Positions 26,029 to 34,739 of a DNA stretch of 64,000 nucleotides are shown piece after piece; the first letter of the stretch is position 1; every line of letters begins with the position of its first letter. The position numbers were made by a program, and so were the translations under genes. The notes beneath the pieces are model-generated. The model saw only the letters and a list, made by a program, of their open reading frames with translations, was not told the origin of the DNA and searched no databases. The stretch comes from Sphingopyxis sp. PAMC25046 (lineage in GTDB: Bacteria; Pseudomonadota; Alphaproteobacteria; Sphingomonadales; Sphingomonadaceae). The stretch spans positions 124,001 to 188,000 of the forward strand of contig NZ_CP039250.1 of the NCBI RefSeq assembly GCF_004795895.1, read 5' to 3'.

Positions 26029-27441
26029 ATGCCGCGCCCGCTGCACCTCTCCCCCGACCGTCTCTTTCCGTCCGACCCGGTGCAGCGCGACATCGCGCGC
26101 CGGCTCTATAAAGAGGTGGCGGACCTGCCGATCGTCAGCCCGCACGGGCACACCGATCCGGCATGGTTCGCGGGCAACGCGCCCTTCGGCAACGCGGCGG
26201 AGCTGCTGCTCCATCCCGATCATTATGTGTTCCGGATGCTTTATTCGCAGGGCATTTCGCTCGATGATCTGGGTATCCGGAACCGTGACGCCGACCCGCG
26301 CGAAAGCTGGCGGCTCTTTGCGCAGAACTACCATCTCTTTCGCGGCACCCCGTCGCGGATGTGGATGGATTGGGTGTTCGCCGAGGCGTTCGGCTTCGAC
26401 GTGCAATTTTCGGCCGAAACGTCGGACCTCTATTACGACCGTATCACCGAGGTGCTGGCGACCGACGCCTTTCGCCCGCGCGCGCTGTTCGACCGGTTCG
26501 GGATCGAAGTGATCGCGACGACTGAAAGCCCGCTCGACACGCTCGAACATCATGCTGCGATCCGCGCCGCGAACGAAAGCGGCGAATGGGGCGGACGCGT
26601 CATCACCGCCTATCGCCCCGATCCCGTCGTCGATCCCGAGTTTGAGGGGTTTCGCGACAACCTCCGGCGTTTCTCCGAACTGTCGGGCGAGGATGCCTTC
26701 AGCTATTCGGGCTATCTCGCCGCGCACCGCAATCGTCGTGCCTTCTTCGCGGAAATGGGCGCGACCTCGACCGACCACGGCCATCCGACCGCGGCCACCG
26801 CCGATTTGTCCGATGCCGAGGCCGAAGCCTTGTTCGCGCGCGTCGCCGGGGCAAATGTCAGCGCCGCCGAGGCCGAACTGTTCCGCGCGCATATGCTGAC
26901 GGTGATGGCGGGGATGAGCCTCGACGACGGACTCGTGATGCAGATCCACCCCGGCGCCTTCCGCAATCACAACCCGTGGTTGTTTGCGAACTATGGCCGC
27001 GACAAGGGTGCCGATATCCCGATGGCGACCGACTACGTCCACGCGCTGCGTCCGCTCCTCGGCAAATATGGAAACGAAGCCGCGCTGACGATCATCCTCT
27101 TCACGCTCGACGAGACGAGCTACGCGAGAGAGTTGGCGCCGCTTGCGGGTCATTATCCGGCGCTGAAGATCGGCCCGGCGTGGTGGTTCCACGACAGTCC
27201 CGAAGGGATGCGCCGCTTCAGGAACCAGATGACCGAGACCGCAGGCTTCTACAACACGGTGGGCTTCAACGACGATACCCGCGCCTTCCTGTCGATCCCG
27301 GCGCGCCACGATGTCGCGCGGCGTGTCGATTGCGGCTTCCTCGCGCAGCTCGTTGCCGAACACCGGATGGAGGAATGGGAGGCCGCGGAGCTTGCGGCCG
27401 ACCTCAGCTACAATCTCGCCAAGGCGGCCTACAAGCTGTGA
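26029..27441 (+). CDS. uxaC: Uronate isomerase UxaC (EC 5.3.1.12)
   Basis: 470 residues, typical length. An amidohydrolase-superfamily isomerase of galacturonate/glucuronate to tagaturonate/fructuronate. Visible markers: LPIVSPHGHTDPAWFA with the first metal/substrate histidines near residues 39-41, WRLFAQNYHLFRGTPSRMWMDWVF, VMQIHPGAFRNHNPW, and the late GPAWWFHDSPEGMRRFRNQMTETAGFYNTVGFNDDTRAF block, interior spans of which are nearly invariant. It starts 4 bases after exuT, and the reductase start overlaps its stop (GTGA). Confidence 0.96.
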   Translation: MPRPLHLSPDRLFPSDPVQRDIARRLYKEVADLPIVSPHGHTDPAWFAGNAPFGNAAELLLHPDHYVFRMLYSQGISLDDLGIRNRDADPRESWRLFAQNYHLFRGTPSRMWMDWVFAEAFGFDVQFSAETSDLYYDRITEVLATDAFRPRALFDRFGIEVIATTESPLDTLEHHAAIRAANESGEWGGRVITAYRPDPVVDPEFEGFRDNLRRFSELSGEDAFSYSGYLAAHRNRRAFFAEMGATSTDHGHPTAATADLSDAEAEALFARVAGANVSAAEAELFRAHMLTVMAGMSLDDGLVMQIHPGAFRNHNPWLFANYGRDKGADIPMATDYVHALRPLLGKYGNEAALTIILFTLDETSYARELAPLAGHYPALKIGPAWWFHDSPEGMRRFRNQMTETAGFYNTVGFNDDTRAFLSIPARHDVARRVDCGFLAQLVAEHRMEEWEAAELAADLSYNLAKAAYKL

Positions 27442-28757
27442 GGCTCGGCCCCGATACGCCACTCCCGGCGTCGGTGCAGGCGCCGGGCTACGACCGCGCC
27501 GTCCAGGCGGCCGGCATCGTCCATATCGGCATCGGCGCCTTTCATCGCGCGCATCAGGCGGTCTACACCGACGACGCGATGAACGCGGGCGATCGCGACT
27601 GGGGCATCATTGGCGTGTCGCTGCGCTCGGGCGATGTCGCGGCGCAGCTGAACCCGCAGGACGGGCTCTACACCGTCGCGACGCGCAGCGCGGCCGGGAC
27701 GCGACTGCGCGAGGTCGGCGCGGTGCGACATGTGCTCGTCGCGGCCGACGAAGCGCAGGCCGTCATCGACGCCATCGCCGCGCCGACGACGCATATCGTC
27801 AGCTTCACGGTTACCGAGAAGGGTTATCTCCGCGGCGCTGATGGCACGCTCGATCTCGCCGCCGCACGTGGTGCGTCGAGCCTCTATCGCTTTGTCGGCG
27901 CCGGACTTGCCGCGCGCAAGGCAGCGGGGTTTGGCGGGCTGACGCTGCTTAGCTGCGACAATCTCGCCGGAAATGGCGCGGCGCTGAAGGCGCTGATGCG
28001 CCAGTATCTCGCCGCCGAATATTCCGATGTGCTTGGGTGGTTCGACAGCGAATGCCGCTCTCCCTCGACGATGATCGACCGCATCGTTCCAGCGACGACC
28101 GACGCCGACCGTGCCGCCATCGAAGCCACTCTCGGTGCGCGCGACGAGGGGGCGGTGGTCACCGAAGGCTTCAGCCAGTGGGTGATCGAAGATGATTTCG
28201 CCGGCCCGCGCCCGCGTTGGGAAAATGTCGGGGCCGAACTTGTCGCTGACGTCGCCCCCTATGAGACCGCCAAGCTCAGGATGCTCAACGGCGCCCACTC
28301 GGCGCTCGCCTATATCGGGCTTGGCCGCGGTCACGAATATGTCCATCAGGCGATCGCCGACCCCGCCATCCGCCCGGTGATCGAGCGGCTGATGCGCGCC
28401 GAGGCCGCGCCGACGATCGACGCGGCGCCGGAGCAGGATCTTTCTTCCTACGCCGATGCGCTGCTCGACCGCTTCGCCAATCCAGCGCTGCATCACCGGC
28501 TGGCCCAGATCGCGATGGACGGCAGCCAGAAGATCCCGCAGCGCTGGCTCGAAACCTTGGCATGGCATCAGGCGCGTGGGGTGCGTTGCCCGTCGATCGA
28601 GGCCGCGATCGCGGCATGGATCGCTTTCCTGCGCAGTGACCATCCGATCGACGATCCGCTCGCGGACAAGTTGCGCGAGGCGGCGGCAAGCCCCGATGCG
28701 ATGGCAAGATTGTTCGGCGAAGGCGGGCTGATCGCATCGGAATGGCGCCCGGCCTAG
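27438..28757 (+). CDS. uxuB: D-mannonate oxidoreductase/fructuronate reductase, mannitol dehydrogenase family (UxuB type)
   Basis: 439 residues from the GTG at 27438, which overlaps the uxaC stop; the frame is open further upstream but only as shadow of uxaC. Family features: IVHIGIGAFHRAHQAVYTDD (nucleotide-binding start), VSFTVTEKGYL, MIDRIVPATTDADR, the active-site block FSQWVIEDDFAGPRP and KLRMLNGAHSALAY with the catalytic lysine/asparagine/histidine. It looks like UxuB rather than UxaB (no UxaB-like N-terminus). Yet the dehydratase in this locus is UxaA, which needs altronate, so this enzyme may reduce tagaturonate here, or uxuA lies elsewhere. The stop overlaps the convergent LysR gene by 4 bases. 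Confidence 0.88.
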   Translation: MRLGPDTPLPASVQAPGYDRAVQAAGIVHIGIGAFHRAHQAVYTDDAMNAGDRDWGIIGVSLRSGDVAAQLNPQDGLYTVATRSAAGTRLREVGAVRHVLVAADEAQAVIDAIAAPTTHIVSFTVTEKGYLRGADGTLDLAAARGASSLYRFVGAGLAARKAAGFGGLTLLSCDNLAGNGAALKALMRQYLAAEYSDVLGWFDSECRSPSTMIDRIVPATTDADRAAIEATLGARDEGAVVTEGFSQWVIEDDFAGPRPRWENVGAELVADVAPYETAKLRMLNGAHSALAYIGLGRGHEYVHQAIADPAIRPVIERLMRAEAAPTIDAAPEQDLSSYADALLDRFANPALHHRLAQIAMDGSQKIPQRWLETLAWHQARGVRCPSIEAAIAAWIAFLRSDHPIDDPLADKLREAAASPDAMARLFGEGGLIASEWRPA

Positions 28758-29641
28758 ACGGGTACGAGCAAGCCCCGGCTTTCCCTTACCTCGGCATCGA
28801 GCCAGTCGATAAACGCCCGAATGCGCGGCTGCGGCGCGACGTCGCGATGGAGCGCGAGCCAGAAGGCGCGCGCGATGACCTGATCGGGCCGCACACGCAC
28901 CAGCCCCGGATCGCCCGCAGCCAAAAAGCAGGGGAGCACGCCGACCCCCGCGCCGCCCGCGATCATCCGCCGCTGCGCGAGGATGGAGGAAGAGCGGACA
29001 CTTGCGCGGAGCCCCGGTTCGATCTCGCCCAGATAATCGAGTTCGGGCGCATAGAGGATGTCGGGCATATAACCGATCACCGGAATCCCCGCGCGCGACA
29101 GCGGCGCGGCGGCGACCGCTTCCTGCCAGTCGGGCCGCTCTGCGGGGGCGTAGAGGCCGAGGCTGTAGTCCGACAGTTTGCGCGTGATCAGCGGGCCTTT
29201 GCGCGGCCGCGCGAGCAACACCGCCATATCGGCCTCGCGCCGCGACGGGTTGAGAAAGCCCGACGAAGCGACGAGGTCGATCTCGAGCTCGGGATGCGCC
29301 GCGACGAACTTACCCAATCGCGGCGCGATGAAGCTGTTGCCGAAGCCTTCGGAGACGCTCACGCGCAATTGCCCCGACAATCCCGACTCGCCTTCGCGCC
29401 CCGAATGGATACGTGCCGCCGCTGCCGCCATCGCTTCGGCGTGCGGGACGAGCGCCCGGCCTGCGGCGGTCAGAACAAACCCCGTCGGCGCGCGTTCGAA
29501 CAAGGTCTGGCCGAGCGCCGCCTCCAAGGCGCTCACGCGGCGACTAACCGTCGTAGCATCGACGTGCAGCGCCGCGCCGGCGCGCGCGAGCGTGCCGTGG
29601 CGTGCGACGAACAGGAAATATTGCAGCTCGTCCCAGTCCAT
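28754..29641 (-). CDS. LysR-family transcriptional regulator
   Basis: 295 residues starting MDWDELQYFLFVARHGTLAR. N-terminal winged HTH (residues 3-62, GAALHVDATTVSRRVSALEA) and a LysR substrate domain (QLRVSVSEGFGNSFIAPRLG; SSGFLNPSRREADMAVLLAR). The WD-L-YFL..ARHGTLARAG type start is common in proteobacterial LysR proteins next to mmsA-type aldehyde dehydrogenases. It is divergent from mmsA across 97 bases with a perfect inverted repeat, so it probably controls the valine operon. The effector is unknown. Confidence 0.9.
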   Translation of the reverse strand: MDWDELQYFLFVARHGTLARAGAALHVDATTVSRRVSALEAALGQTLFERAPTGFVLTAAGRALVPHAEAMAAAAARIHSGREGESGLSGQLRVSVSEGFGNSFIAPRLGKFVAAHPELEIDLVASSGFLNPSRREADMAVLLARPRKGPLITRKLSDYSLGLYAPAERPDWQEAVAAAPLSRAGIPVIGYMPDILYAPELDYLGEIEPGLRASVRSSSILAQRRMIAGGAGVGVLPCFLAAGDPGLVRVRPDQVIARAFWLALHRDVAPQPRIRAFIDWLDAEVRESRGLLVPV

Positions 29642-29653
29642 AAGCTGCAAATA

Positions 29654-29670
29654 TGCAGGGTTACCCTGCA
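29654..29670. promoter_or_regulatory. Inverted repeat in the LysR-mmsA gap
   Basis: TGCAGGG-TTA-CCCTGCA, a perfect 7-base inverted repeat 13 bases upstream of the lysR start. Further TTGCA and GCAAC/GTTGC elements follow toward mmsA (29681-29710). A LysR operator is the simplest reading. Confidence 0.5.
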
Positions 29671-29738
29671 AGTCTATCCCTTGCAATCGCCCCGCAACTC
29701 GGCTGTTGCAGCGACAACGTCTTATGGGAGACTCGGAT

Positions 29739-31244
29739 ATGCGACAGATCGACCATCACATCGTCGGCGGCGCCGGCGGCGGCAGCCGCTTCGGCGATGT
29801 CCTCGACCCCAATAACGGCGGCGTGCAGGCGCAGGTCGCCCTCGGCGACCGCGCCGTCCTCGATCGCGCCGTCGCCGCCGCGAAGGCCGCGCAGCCCGCC
29901 TGGGCCGCCACCAACCCGCAGCGCCGCGCGCGCGTGATGTTCGAATTCAAGCGCCTCGTCGAAGCCAATATGAACCAGCTCGCCGAAATGCTCTCGGCCG
30001 AACATGGCAAGGTGATCGCCGATTCAAAGGGCGACATCCAGCGCGGCCTCGAAGTCATCGAATTCTGCTGCGGCATCCCGCATGTGCTGAAGGGCGAATA
30101 TACACAGGGCGCCGGTCCCGGCATCGACGTCTATTCGATGCGCCAGCCGGTCGGCATCGGCGCGGGCATCACCCCGTTCAACTTCCCCGCGATGATCCCG
30201 CTGTGGATGGGCGGCGTCGCGACCGCGACGGGCAACGCGTTCATCCTGAAACCCAGCGAGCGTGATCCGTCGGTCCCCGTCCGCCTGTCGGAGCTGTTCC
30301 TCGAAGCGGGTATGCCCGAGGGGATTTTCCAGACCGTCCATGGTGACAAGGAAATGGTCGACGCGATTCTTGACCATCCCGACATCGGCGCGGTCAGCTT
30401 CGTCGGCTCGTCGGACATCGCGCATTATGTCTACAACCGCGGCGTCGCCAACGGCAAGCGCGTGCAGGCGATGGGCGGCGCGAAGAACCATGGTATCGTC
30501 ATGCCCGACGCCGATCTCGACCAGGTCGTGAACGACCTCACCGGCGCGGCCTTCGGTTCGGCGGGCGAGCGCTGCATGGCGCTGCCGGTCGTCGTTCCCG
30601 TGGGCGAAGACACAGCGAACCGGCTGCGCGAAAAACTGGTCCCCGCGATCGAGGCGCTGCGCGTCGGCGTGTCGACCGATGCCGAGGCGCATTACGGCCC
30701 CGTCGTCACGCAGGCACACAAGGAAAAGGTCGAGGGCTGGATCGCCAAATGCGCCGACGAAGGCGCCGAACTCGTCGTCGACGGCCGCGGCTTCACGCTG
30801 CAGGGGCATGAAAAGGGCTTTTTCGTCGGTCCGACGCTGTTCGATCACGTCACCCCCGACATGGAAAGCTACAAGGAAGAGATTTTCGGCCCCGTGCTGC
30901 AAATCGTTCGTGCCCCCGATTTCGAGGCCGCGCTCGAACTGCCCTCGAAGCATCAGTACGGCAACGGCGTCGCGATCTTCACGCGCAACGGCCACGCCGC
31001 GCGCGAATTCGCGGCGCGCGTGCAGGTCGGCATGGTCGGCATCAACGTGCCGATCCCGGTGCCCGTGGCCTATCACACATTCGGCGGCTGGAAGCGGTCG
31101 GCGTTCGGCGACACCAACCAGCATGGTATGGAAGGCGTCAAATTCTGGACCAAGGTCAAGACCGTCACCGCACGCTGGCCCGACGGCGCCGCGGGTGGGG
31201 TTGGCGACGCCGGCAATGCCTTCGTCATCCCGACGATGGGGTGA
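29739..31244 (+). CDS. mmsA: Methylmalonate-semialdehyde dehydrogenase (CoA-acylating) MmsA
   Basis: 501 residues. It converts methylmalonate semialdehyde to propionyl-CoA, the last step of valine catabolism, and malonate semialdehyde to acetyl-CoA. Markers: HHIVGGAGGGSRFGDVLDPN at the start, the CoA/NAD region PVGIGAGITPFNFPAMIPLW, nucleophile Cys279 in GSAGERCMALP, and MVGINVPIPVPVAYHTFGGW, which is typical of this subfamily. Start ATG 29739 has GGGAG 8 bases upstream; an in-frame ATG at 29724 is less well placed. First gene of the valine operon, divergent from lysR. Confidence 0.95.
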   Translation: MRQIDHHIVGGAGGGSRFGDVLDPNNGGVQAQVALGDRAVLDRAVAAAKAAQPAWAATNPQRRARVMFEFKRLVEANMNQLAEMLSAEHGKVIADSKGDIQRGLEVIEFCCGIPHVLKGEYTQGAGPGIDVYSMRQPVGIGAGITPFNFPAMIPLWMGGVATATGNAFILKPSERDPSVPVRLSELFLEAGMPEGIFQTVHGDKEMVDAILDHPDIGAVSFVGSSDIAHYVYNRGVANGKRVQAMGGAKNHGIVMPDADLDQVVNDLTGAAFGSAGERCMALPVVVPVGEDTANRLREKLVPAIEALRVGVSTDAEAHYGPVVTQAHKEKVEGWIAKCADEGAELVVDGRGFTLQGHEKGFFVGPTLFDHVTPDMESYKEEIFGPVLQIVRAPDFEAALELPSKHQYGNGVAIFTRNGHAAREFAARVQVGMVGINVPIPVPVAYHTFGGWKRSAFGDTNQHGMEGVKFWTKVKTVTARWPDGAAGGVGDAGNAFVIPTMG

Positions 31245-31313
31245 TCGCGGATCGGGCGCATGGTGAAACCTCTGCGTCCGGTCGAACATTTCTCCCTCCG
31301 AAGGAGAATGACG

Positions 31314-31832
31314 ATGATGCGATGGACAATGCCTGCCGCGCTGTTGTTGCTCGCCGCGTGCAGCGGCGGGCAGGATGAGGAAACGGGACCCGAAGCCAGC
31401 TCGGATATCGGCCCGCTGCAAAAGGCCGAGCGCCCGGCGCCCGCCGAAACGCCCGTGCCGGACGCAGAACCCGAAGCGCCAGCAAAGACCGAACCCGGCG
31501 ACAAAATCGACGGCAAGACGATCCCGCCCGCGATCCGCGGCCGCTGGGCGCTGAAGGCCGCCGATTGCGCCGCAAAGAAGGGCGCCGACCTCACCGCGCT
31601 GACCATCGACGCGACAAATTTGCGTTTCTTCGAATCGCACGGTGAGCTTGCCGCTGTGCAGAAGAGCGACGCGAGCAACATCGTCGCCGACTATAAGTTC
31701 AGCGGCGAGGGCGAGGAATGGGATCGGCGGATGCGGCTCGAACTCGTCGACGGCGGCAAGACGCTCGTTCGTCGCGATTCGGGCGAGGGTGCCGCGGCAG
31801 GCGCGATGCGCTATACGCGCTGCGCCGGATGA
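31314..31832 (+). CDS. Small lipoprotein of unknown function
   Basis: 172 residues. Lipobox LLAAC after MMRWTMPAALLL, then a linker rich in Pro, Ala and Glu (about 25-65) and a small globular part (IPPAIRGRWALKAADCAAKK; NLRFFESHGELAAV) ending in an arginine-rich strand with Cys (MRYTRCAG). The two cysteines of the mature domain may pair. AGGAG lies 7 bases before the ATG at 31314. The globular part resembles small sphingomonad envelope proteins; function not known. It stands between mmsA and the I78-type lipoprotein. Confidence 0.8.
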   Translation: MMRWTMPAALLLLAACSGGQDEETGPEASSDIGPLQKAERPAPAETPVPDAEPEAPAKTEPGDKIDGKTIPPAIRGRWALKAADCAAKKGADLTALTIDATNLRFFESHGELAAVQKSDASNIVADYKFSGEGEEWDRRMRLELVDGGKTLVRRDSGEGAAAGAMRYTRCAG

Positions 31833-31857
31833 CGGTTTTTTTTAAGGGAGATTATCG

Positions 31858-32163
31858 ATGGACATTCGCTTGCTCGCACTTGCCGCCGCCCTGCCGCTTG
31901 CCGCCTGCTCGAGCAGCGATGCGCCCATCGAATCGACCCCGCCGCCGCCCGAGGCCGAAATGACGTGCAATGCCGATGCAGTGCAATCCTATGTCGGCCA
32001 GAGCGTCACCCCCGATCTCGGCGCGGCGATACTAAAGGCATCGGGCGCGCGCACGCTGCGCTGGGGGCCGCCGCGCTCGGCGATGACGATGGACTATCGC
32101 GTCGACCGCGTGAACGTCATGTATGACGATGCTTCGAAGATCACGCAGGTCACCTGTGGCTGA
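31858..32163 (+). CDS. I78-family peptidase-inhibitor lipoprotein
   Basis: 101 residues with a lipobox (LAAC) after MDIRLLALAAALP. The mature part shows the I78 inhibitor pattern: CNADAVQSYVGQSVTPDL, ILKASGARTLRWGPP, MTMDYRVDRVNVMYDD and the final TQVTCG, whose Cys pairs with the first. Family members inhibit serine proteases. It lies inside the valine operon, possibly only as a passenger. The next gene starts 8 bases before its end. Confidence 0.88.
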   Translation: MDIRLLALAAALPLAACSSSDAPIESTPPPPEAEMTCNADAVQSYVGQSVTPDLGAAILKASGARTLRWGPPRSAMTMDYRVDRVNVMYDDASKITQVTCG

Positions 32164-32551
32164 CGCGTCCCGGCGCAATCACTCCTCGGCGTCCCCGTTC
32201 GAACCGATTTACGGCTATAGCCGCGCGGTTCGGGTGGGGGACCGCATCGACGTGGGGGGCTGTGCGCCGATCGAGGCCGACGGCAGTTCAACCGTCGGCG
32301 ATGCGGGGGTTCAGGCCGCGCGCTGCCTGACCATCATCGCCGAGGCGCTCGCGGCGCTCGGCGGGTCGCCCGCTGATGTCGTGCGCACGCGCATATATAT
32401 TACCGACCCCGCCGATGCCGACCTCGTCGGCGGCGCGCACGGCACGATGTTCGGCGACATCCGCCCGGCATCGACGATGCTCGTCATCCCAGCGCTGATT
32501 CGCCCCGAGTGGAAAGTCGAAATCGAAGCCGACGCTATCCTAGAGAAATGA
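32156..32551 (+). CDS. RidA/YjgF family protein
   Basis: 131 residues from the GTG at 32156 inside the previous gene. RidA fold: PIYGYSRAVRVGDRIDVGGC, AGVQAARCLTIIAEALAALGG, DVVRTRIYITDPADAD and the closing ASTMLVIPALIRPEWKVEIEADA with the conserved Arg that holds the substrate carboxylate. RidA proteins hydrolyse reactive imines/enamines made by PLP enzymes. Here it may protect branched-chain amino-acid breakdown. It overlaps the following acyl-CoA dehydrogenase gene (ATGA). Confidence 0.88.
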   Translation: MADASRRNHSSASPFEPIYGYSRAVRVGDRIDVGGCAPIEADGSSTVGDAGVQAARCLTIIAEALAALGGSPADVVRTRIYITDPADADLVGGAHGTMFGDIRPASTMLVIPALIRPEWKVEIEADAILEK

Positions 32552-33699
32552 CCATGACCGACCAGTTCCAGCTTACCGACGACCAGCTCGCCATTCAGGA
32601 CATGGCGCGCAAATTCACCGCCGATCGCATCACGCCCTTTGCGGCCGAGTGGGACGAGAAAAGCCATTATCCCGTCGATGTGTGGAAGGCGGCGGGCGAG
32701 CTCGGCTTCGGCGCGATCTACGTCGCCGAGGAATCGGGCGGCATCGGGCTCGGCCGGCTCGAGGCGGCGCTGATCATGGAGGCGATGGCCTATGGTTGCC
32801 CCGCGACCAGCGCCTATGTCTCGATCCACAATATGGCGACGTGGATGATTGACCGTTTCGGCGGCGCGGCGATCAAGGAGCGGTTCCTGCCGAGCCTCGT
32901 CAGCATGGAAAAGATCGCGAGCTATTGCCTGACCGAGCCGGGCTCGGGGTCGGACGCCGCGGCGCTCAAGACCACGGCGAAAAAGGACGGCGACCATTAT
33001 GTGCTGAACGGCACCAAGCAGTTCATCTCGGGCGCGGGCGTCAACGACATCTATGTCTGCATGGTGCGCACCGGCGAAGAGAAATCGAAGGGGATCAGCT
33101 GCCTCGTAGTCGAAAAGGACACGCCGGGCCTCAGCTTCGGCGCCCCCGAGAAGAAGCTCGGCTGGAATTCTTCGCCTACGGCCCAAGTGATCTTCGAGGA
33201 TTGCCGCGTGCCTGCGGAAAATCTGGTCGGCGCGGAGGGCGACGGCTTCCGCTTCGCGATGGCGGGACTCGACGGCGGCCGCCTCAACATCGGCGCCTGC
33301 TCGCTCGGGGGCGCGCAGCGCTGCCTCGACGAAGCGATCGCCTACACCAAGGACCGCCAGCAGTTCGGGCAACCGATCGCCGATTTCCAGAACACCCAGT
33401 TCATGCTCGCCGACATGGCGACCGACCTCGAAGCATCGCGCGCGCTGCTCTACATGGCGGCGGCCAAGGTCACCGCGAACGCGCCCGACAAGTCGCGCTT
33501 CTCGGCGATGGCGAAAAGACTCGCGACCGACAATGGCAGCAAGATCGTCAACGACGCGCTGCAGTTGTTCGGCGGCTATGGCTATCTCCGCGACTATCCG
33601 ATCGAGCGTTTCTGGCGCGACCTGCGCGTCCATTCAATCCTCGAAGGCACCAATCAGGTGATGCGGATGATCGTCGGAAGGGACCTGCTGCGCCAATGA
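32548..33699 (+). CDS. Isobutyryl-CoA dehydrogenase type acyl-CoA dehydrogenase
   Basis: 383 residues of a standard FAD acyl-CoA dehydrogenase: N-terminal helical domain, ASYCLTEPGSGSDAAALKTT (FAD/substrate loop), middle beta domain (GTKQFISGAG), and a C-terminal block GGYGYLRDYPIERFWRDLRV followed by HSILEGTNQVMRM with the catalytic Glu in LEGTN. The valine context (HIBCH, MmsA and MmsB neighbours) points to oxidation of isobutyryl-CoA to methacrylyl-CoA. Coupled by overlaps on both sides. Confidence 0.92.
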   Translation: MTMTDQFQLTDDQLAIQDMARKFTADRITPFAAEWDEKSHYPVDVWKAAGELGFGAIYVAEESGGIGLGRLEAALIMEAMAYGCPATSAYVSIHNMATWMIDRFGGAAIKERFLPSLVSMEKIASYCLTEPGSGSDAAALKTTAKKDGDHYVLNGTKQFISGAGVNDIYVCMVRTGEEKSKGISCLVVEKDTPGLSFGAPEKKLGWNSSPTAQVIFEDCRVPAENLVGAEGDGFRFAMAGLDGGRLNIGACSLGGAQRCLDEAIAYTKDRQQFGQPIADFQNTQFMLADMATDLEASRALLYMAAAKVTANAPDKSRFSAMAKRLATDNGSKIVNDALQLFGGYGYLRDYPIERFWRDLRVHSILEGTNQVMRMIVGRDLLRQ

Positions 33700-34739
33700 C
33701 CGAAGATGTATTGATTGCAACCGACGTCCGCGTCGGCCGCATCTCGCTCAACCGCCCCAAGGCGATCCATGCGCTCAATCTCGCCATGTGCGAAGCGATG
33801 ATCGACGCGCTTTTAAAGTGGCGCGATGACGATGCAGTCGAGGCGGTGATCATCGATCATAGCGAGGGACGCGGTTTCTGCGCGGGCGGCGACATCCGCA
33901 TGCTCGCGGAGAGCGGGGCGAAGGACGGCAAAGAGGCGCGCGCCTTCTTCCACACCGAATATCGCCTCAACCACCTGCTCTTCACCTACCCCAAACCCGT
34001 CGTCGCCTTCATGGACGGCATCACCATGGGCGGCGGGGTCGGCATTTCGCAGCCGGCGAAATATCGCGTCGCGACCGAGCATACGCGCTTCGCGATGCCC
34101 GAAACGGGAATCGGCCTGTTCCCCGACGTCGGCGGCGGCTGGTATCTGCCGCGGCTCGAAGGGCGCGTTGGCGCATTTCTTGCGCTCACCGGTGCGCGGC
34201 TCGACGGCGCCGAATGTCTCGCGCTCGGCCTCGCGACGCATTATCTGCCGTCGGAGAAACTTGGCGAGGCCAAGGCGCGCATCGCGGTCGACCCCGACCG
34301 CATCGGCGGCATCTTGGGCGAACTGTCGGTCACCGCGCCGCCCGCCGACATCACCCAGAATCTCGAACGGATCAACCGCCTGTTCGCGAGCGACACCTAT
34401 GAGGACATTCTCGCCGCGCTCGAAGCCGACGGCGGCGAATGGGCGGCCAAGGAGCTGGCAACGCTCCACGGCAAGAGCCCGCAGACCTGCAAGGTCGCGC
34501 TCCGCCAGCTCAAGGAAGGCGGCGAGATGCACGACTTCGCCGCGCAGATGACGCAGGAATATGCGATCGGCAGCCGCGTCGTCCAGATGCACGACTTCAT
34601 CGAAGGCGTCCGCGCGCTGATCATCGACAAGGACAACAGCCCGAAATGGGATCCGCCGACCCCCGAAGCGGTCACCGACGACTGGATCGACGCGATCTTT
34701 GCTCCCCTTCCCGACAATGAGAAATGGACCCCGCTATGA
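33696..34739 (+). CDS. 3-hydroxyisobutyryl-CoA hydrolase (HIBCH type)
   Basis: 347 residues, longer than a simple enoyl-CoA hydratase, as expected of the HIBCH group. Crotonase fold: [20 protein letters not shown], oxyanion holes [16 protein letters not shown] and [20 protein letters not shown], catalytic Glu in [20 protein letters not shown], and the HIBCH-type C-terminal part ([31 protein letters not shown]). It releases 3-hydroxyisobutyrate from its CoA ester, giving the MmsB substrate. Confidence 0.92.
   Translation: MTEDVLIATDVRVGRISLNRPKAIHALNLAMCEAMIDALLKWRDDDAVEAVIIDHSEGRGFCAGGDIRMLAESGAKDGKEARAFFHTEYRLNHLLFTYPKPVVAFMDGITMGGGVGISQPAKYRVATEHTRFAMPETGIGLFPDVGGGWYLPRLEGRVGAFLALTGARLDGAECLALGLATHYLPSEKLGEAKARIAVDPDRIGGILGELSVTAPPADITQNLERINRLFASDTYEDILAALEADGGEWAAKELATLHGKSPQTCKVALRQLKEGGEMHDFAAQMTQEYAIGSRVVQMHDFIEGVRALIIDKDNSPKWDPPTPEAVTDDWIDAIFAPLPDNEKWTPL

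Noticed and set aside
26976..27437. Upstream extension of the fructuronate-reductase frame inside uxaC
   Set aside because: It lies wholly within uxaC in another frame. The GTG at 27438 gives the standard N-terminus and the usual 4-base overlap.
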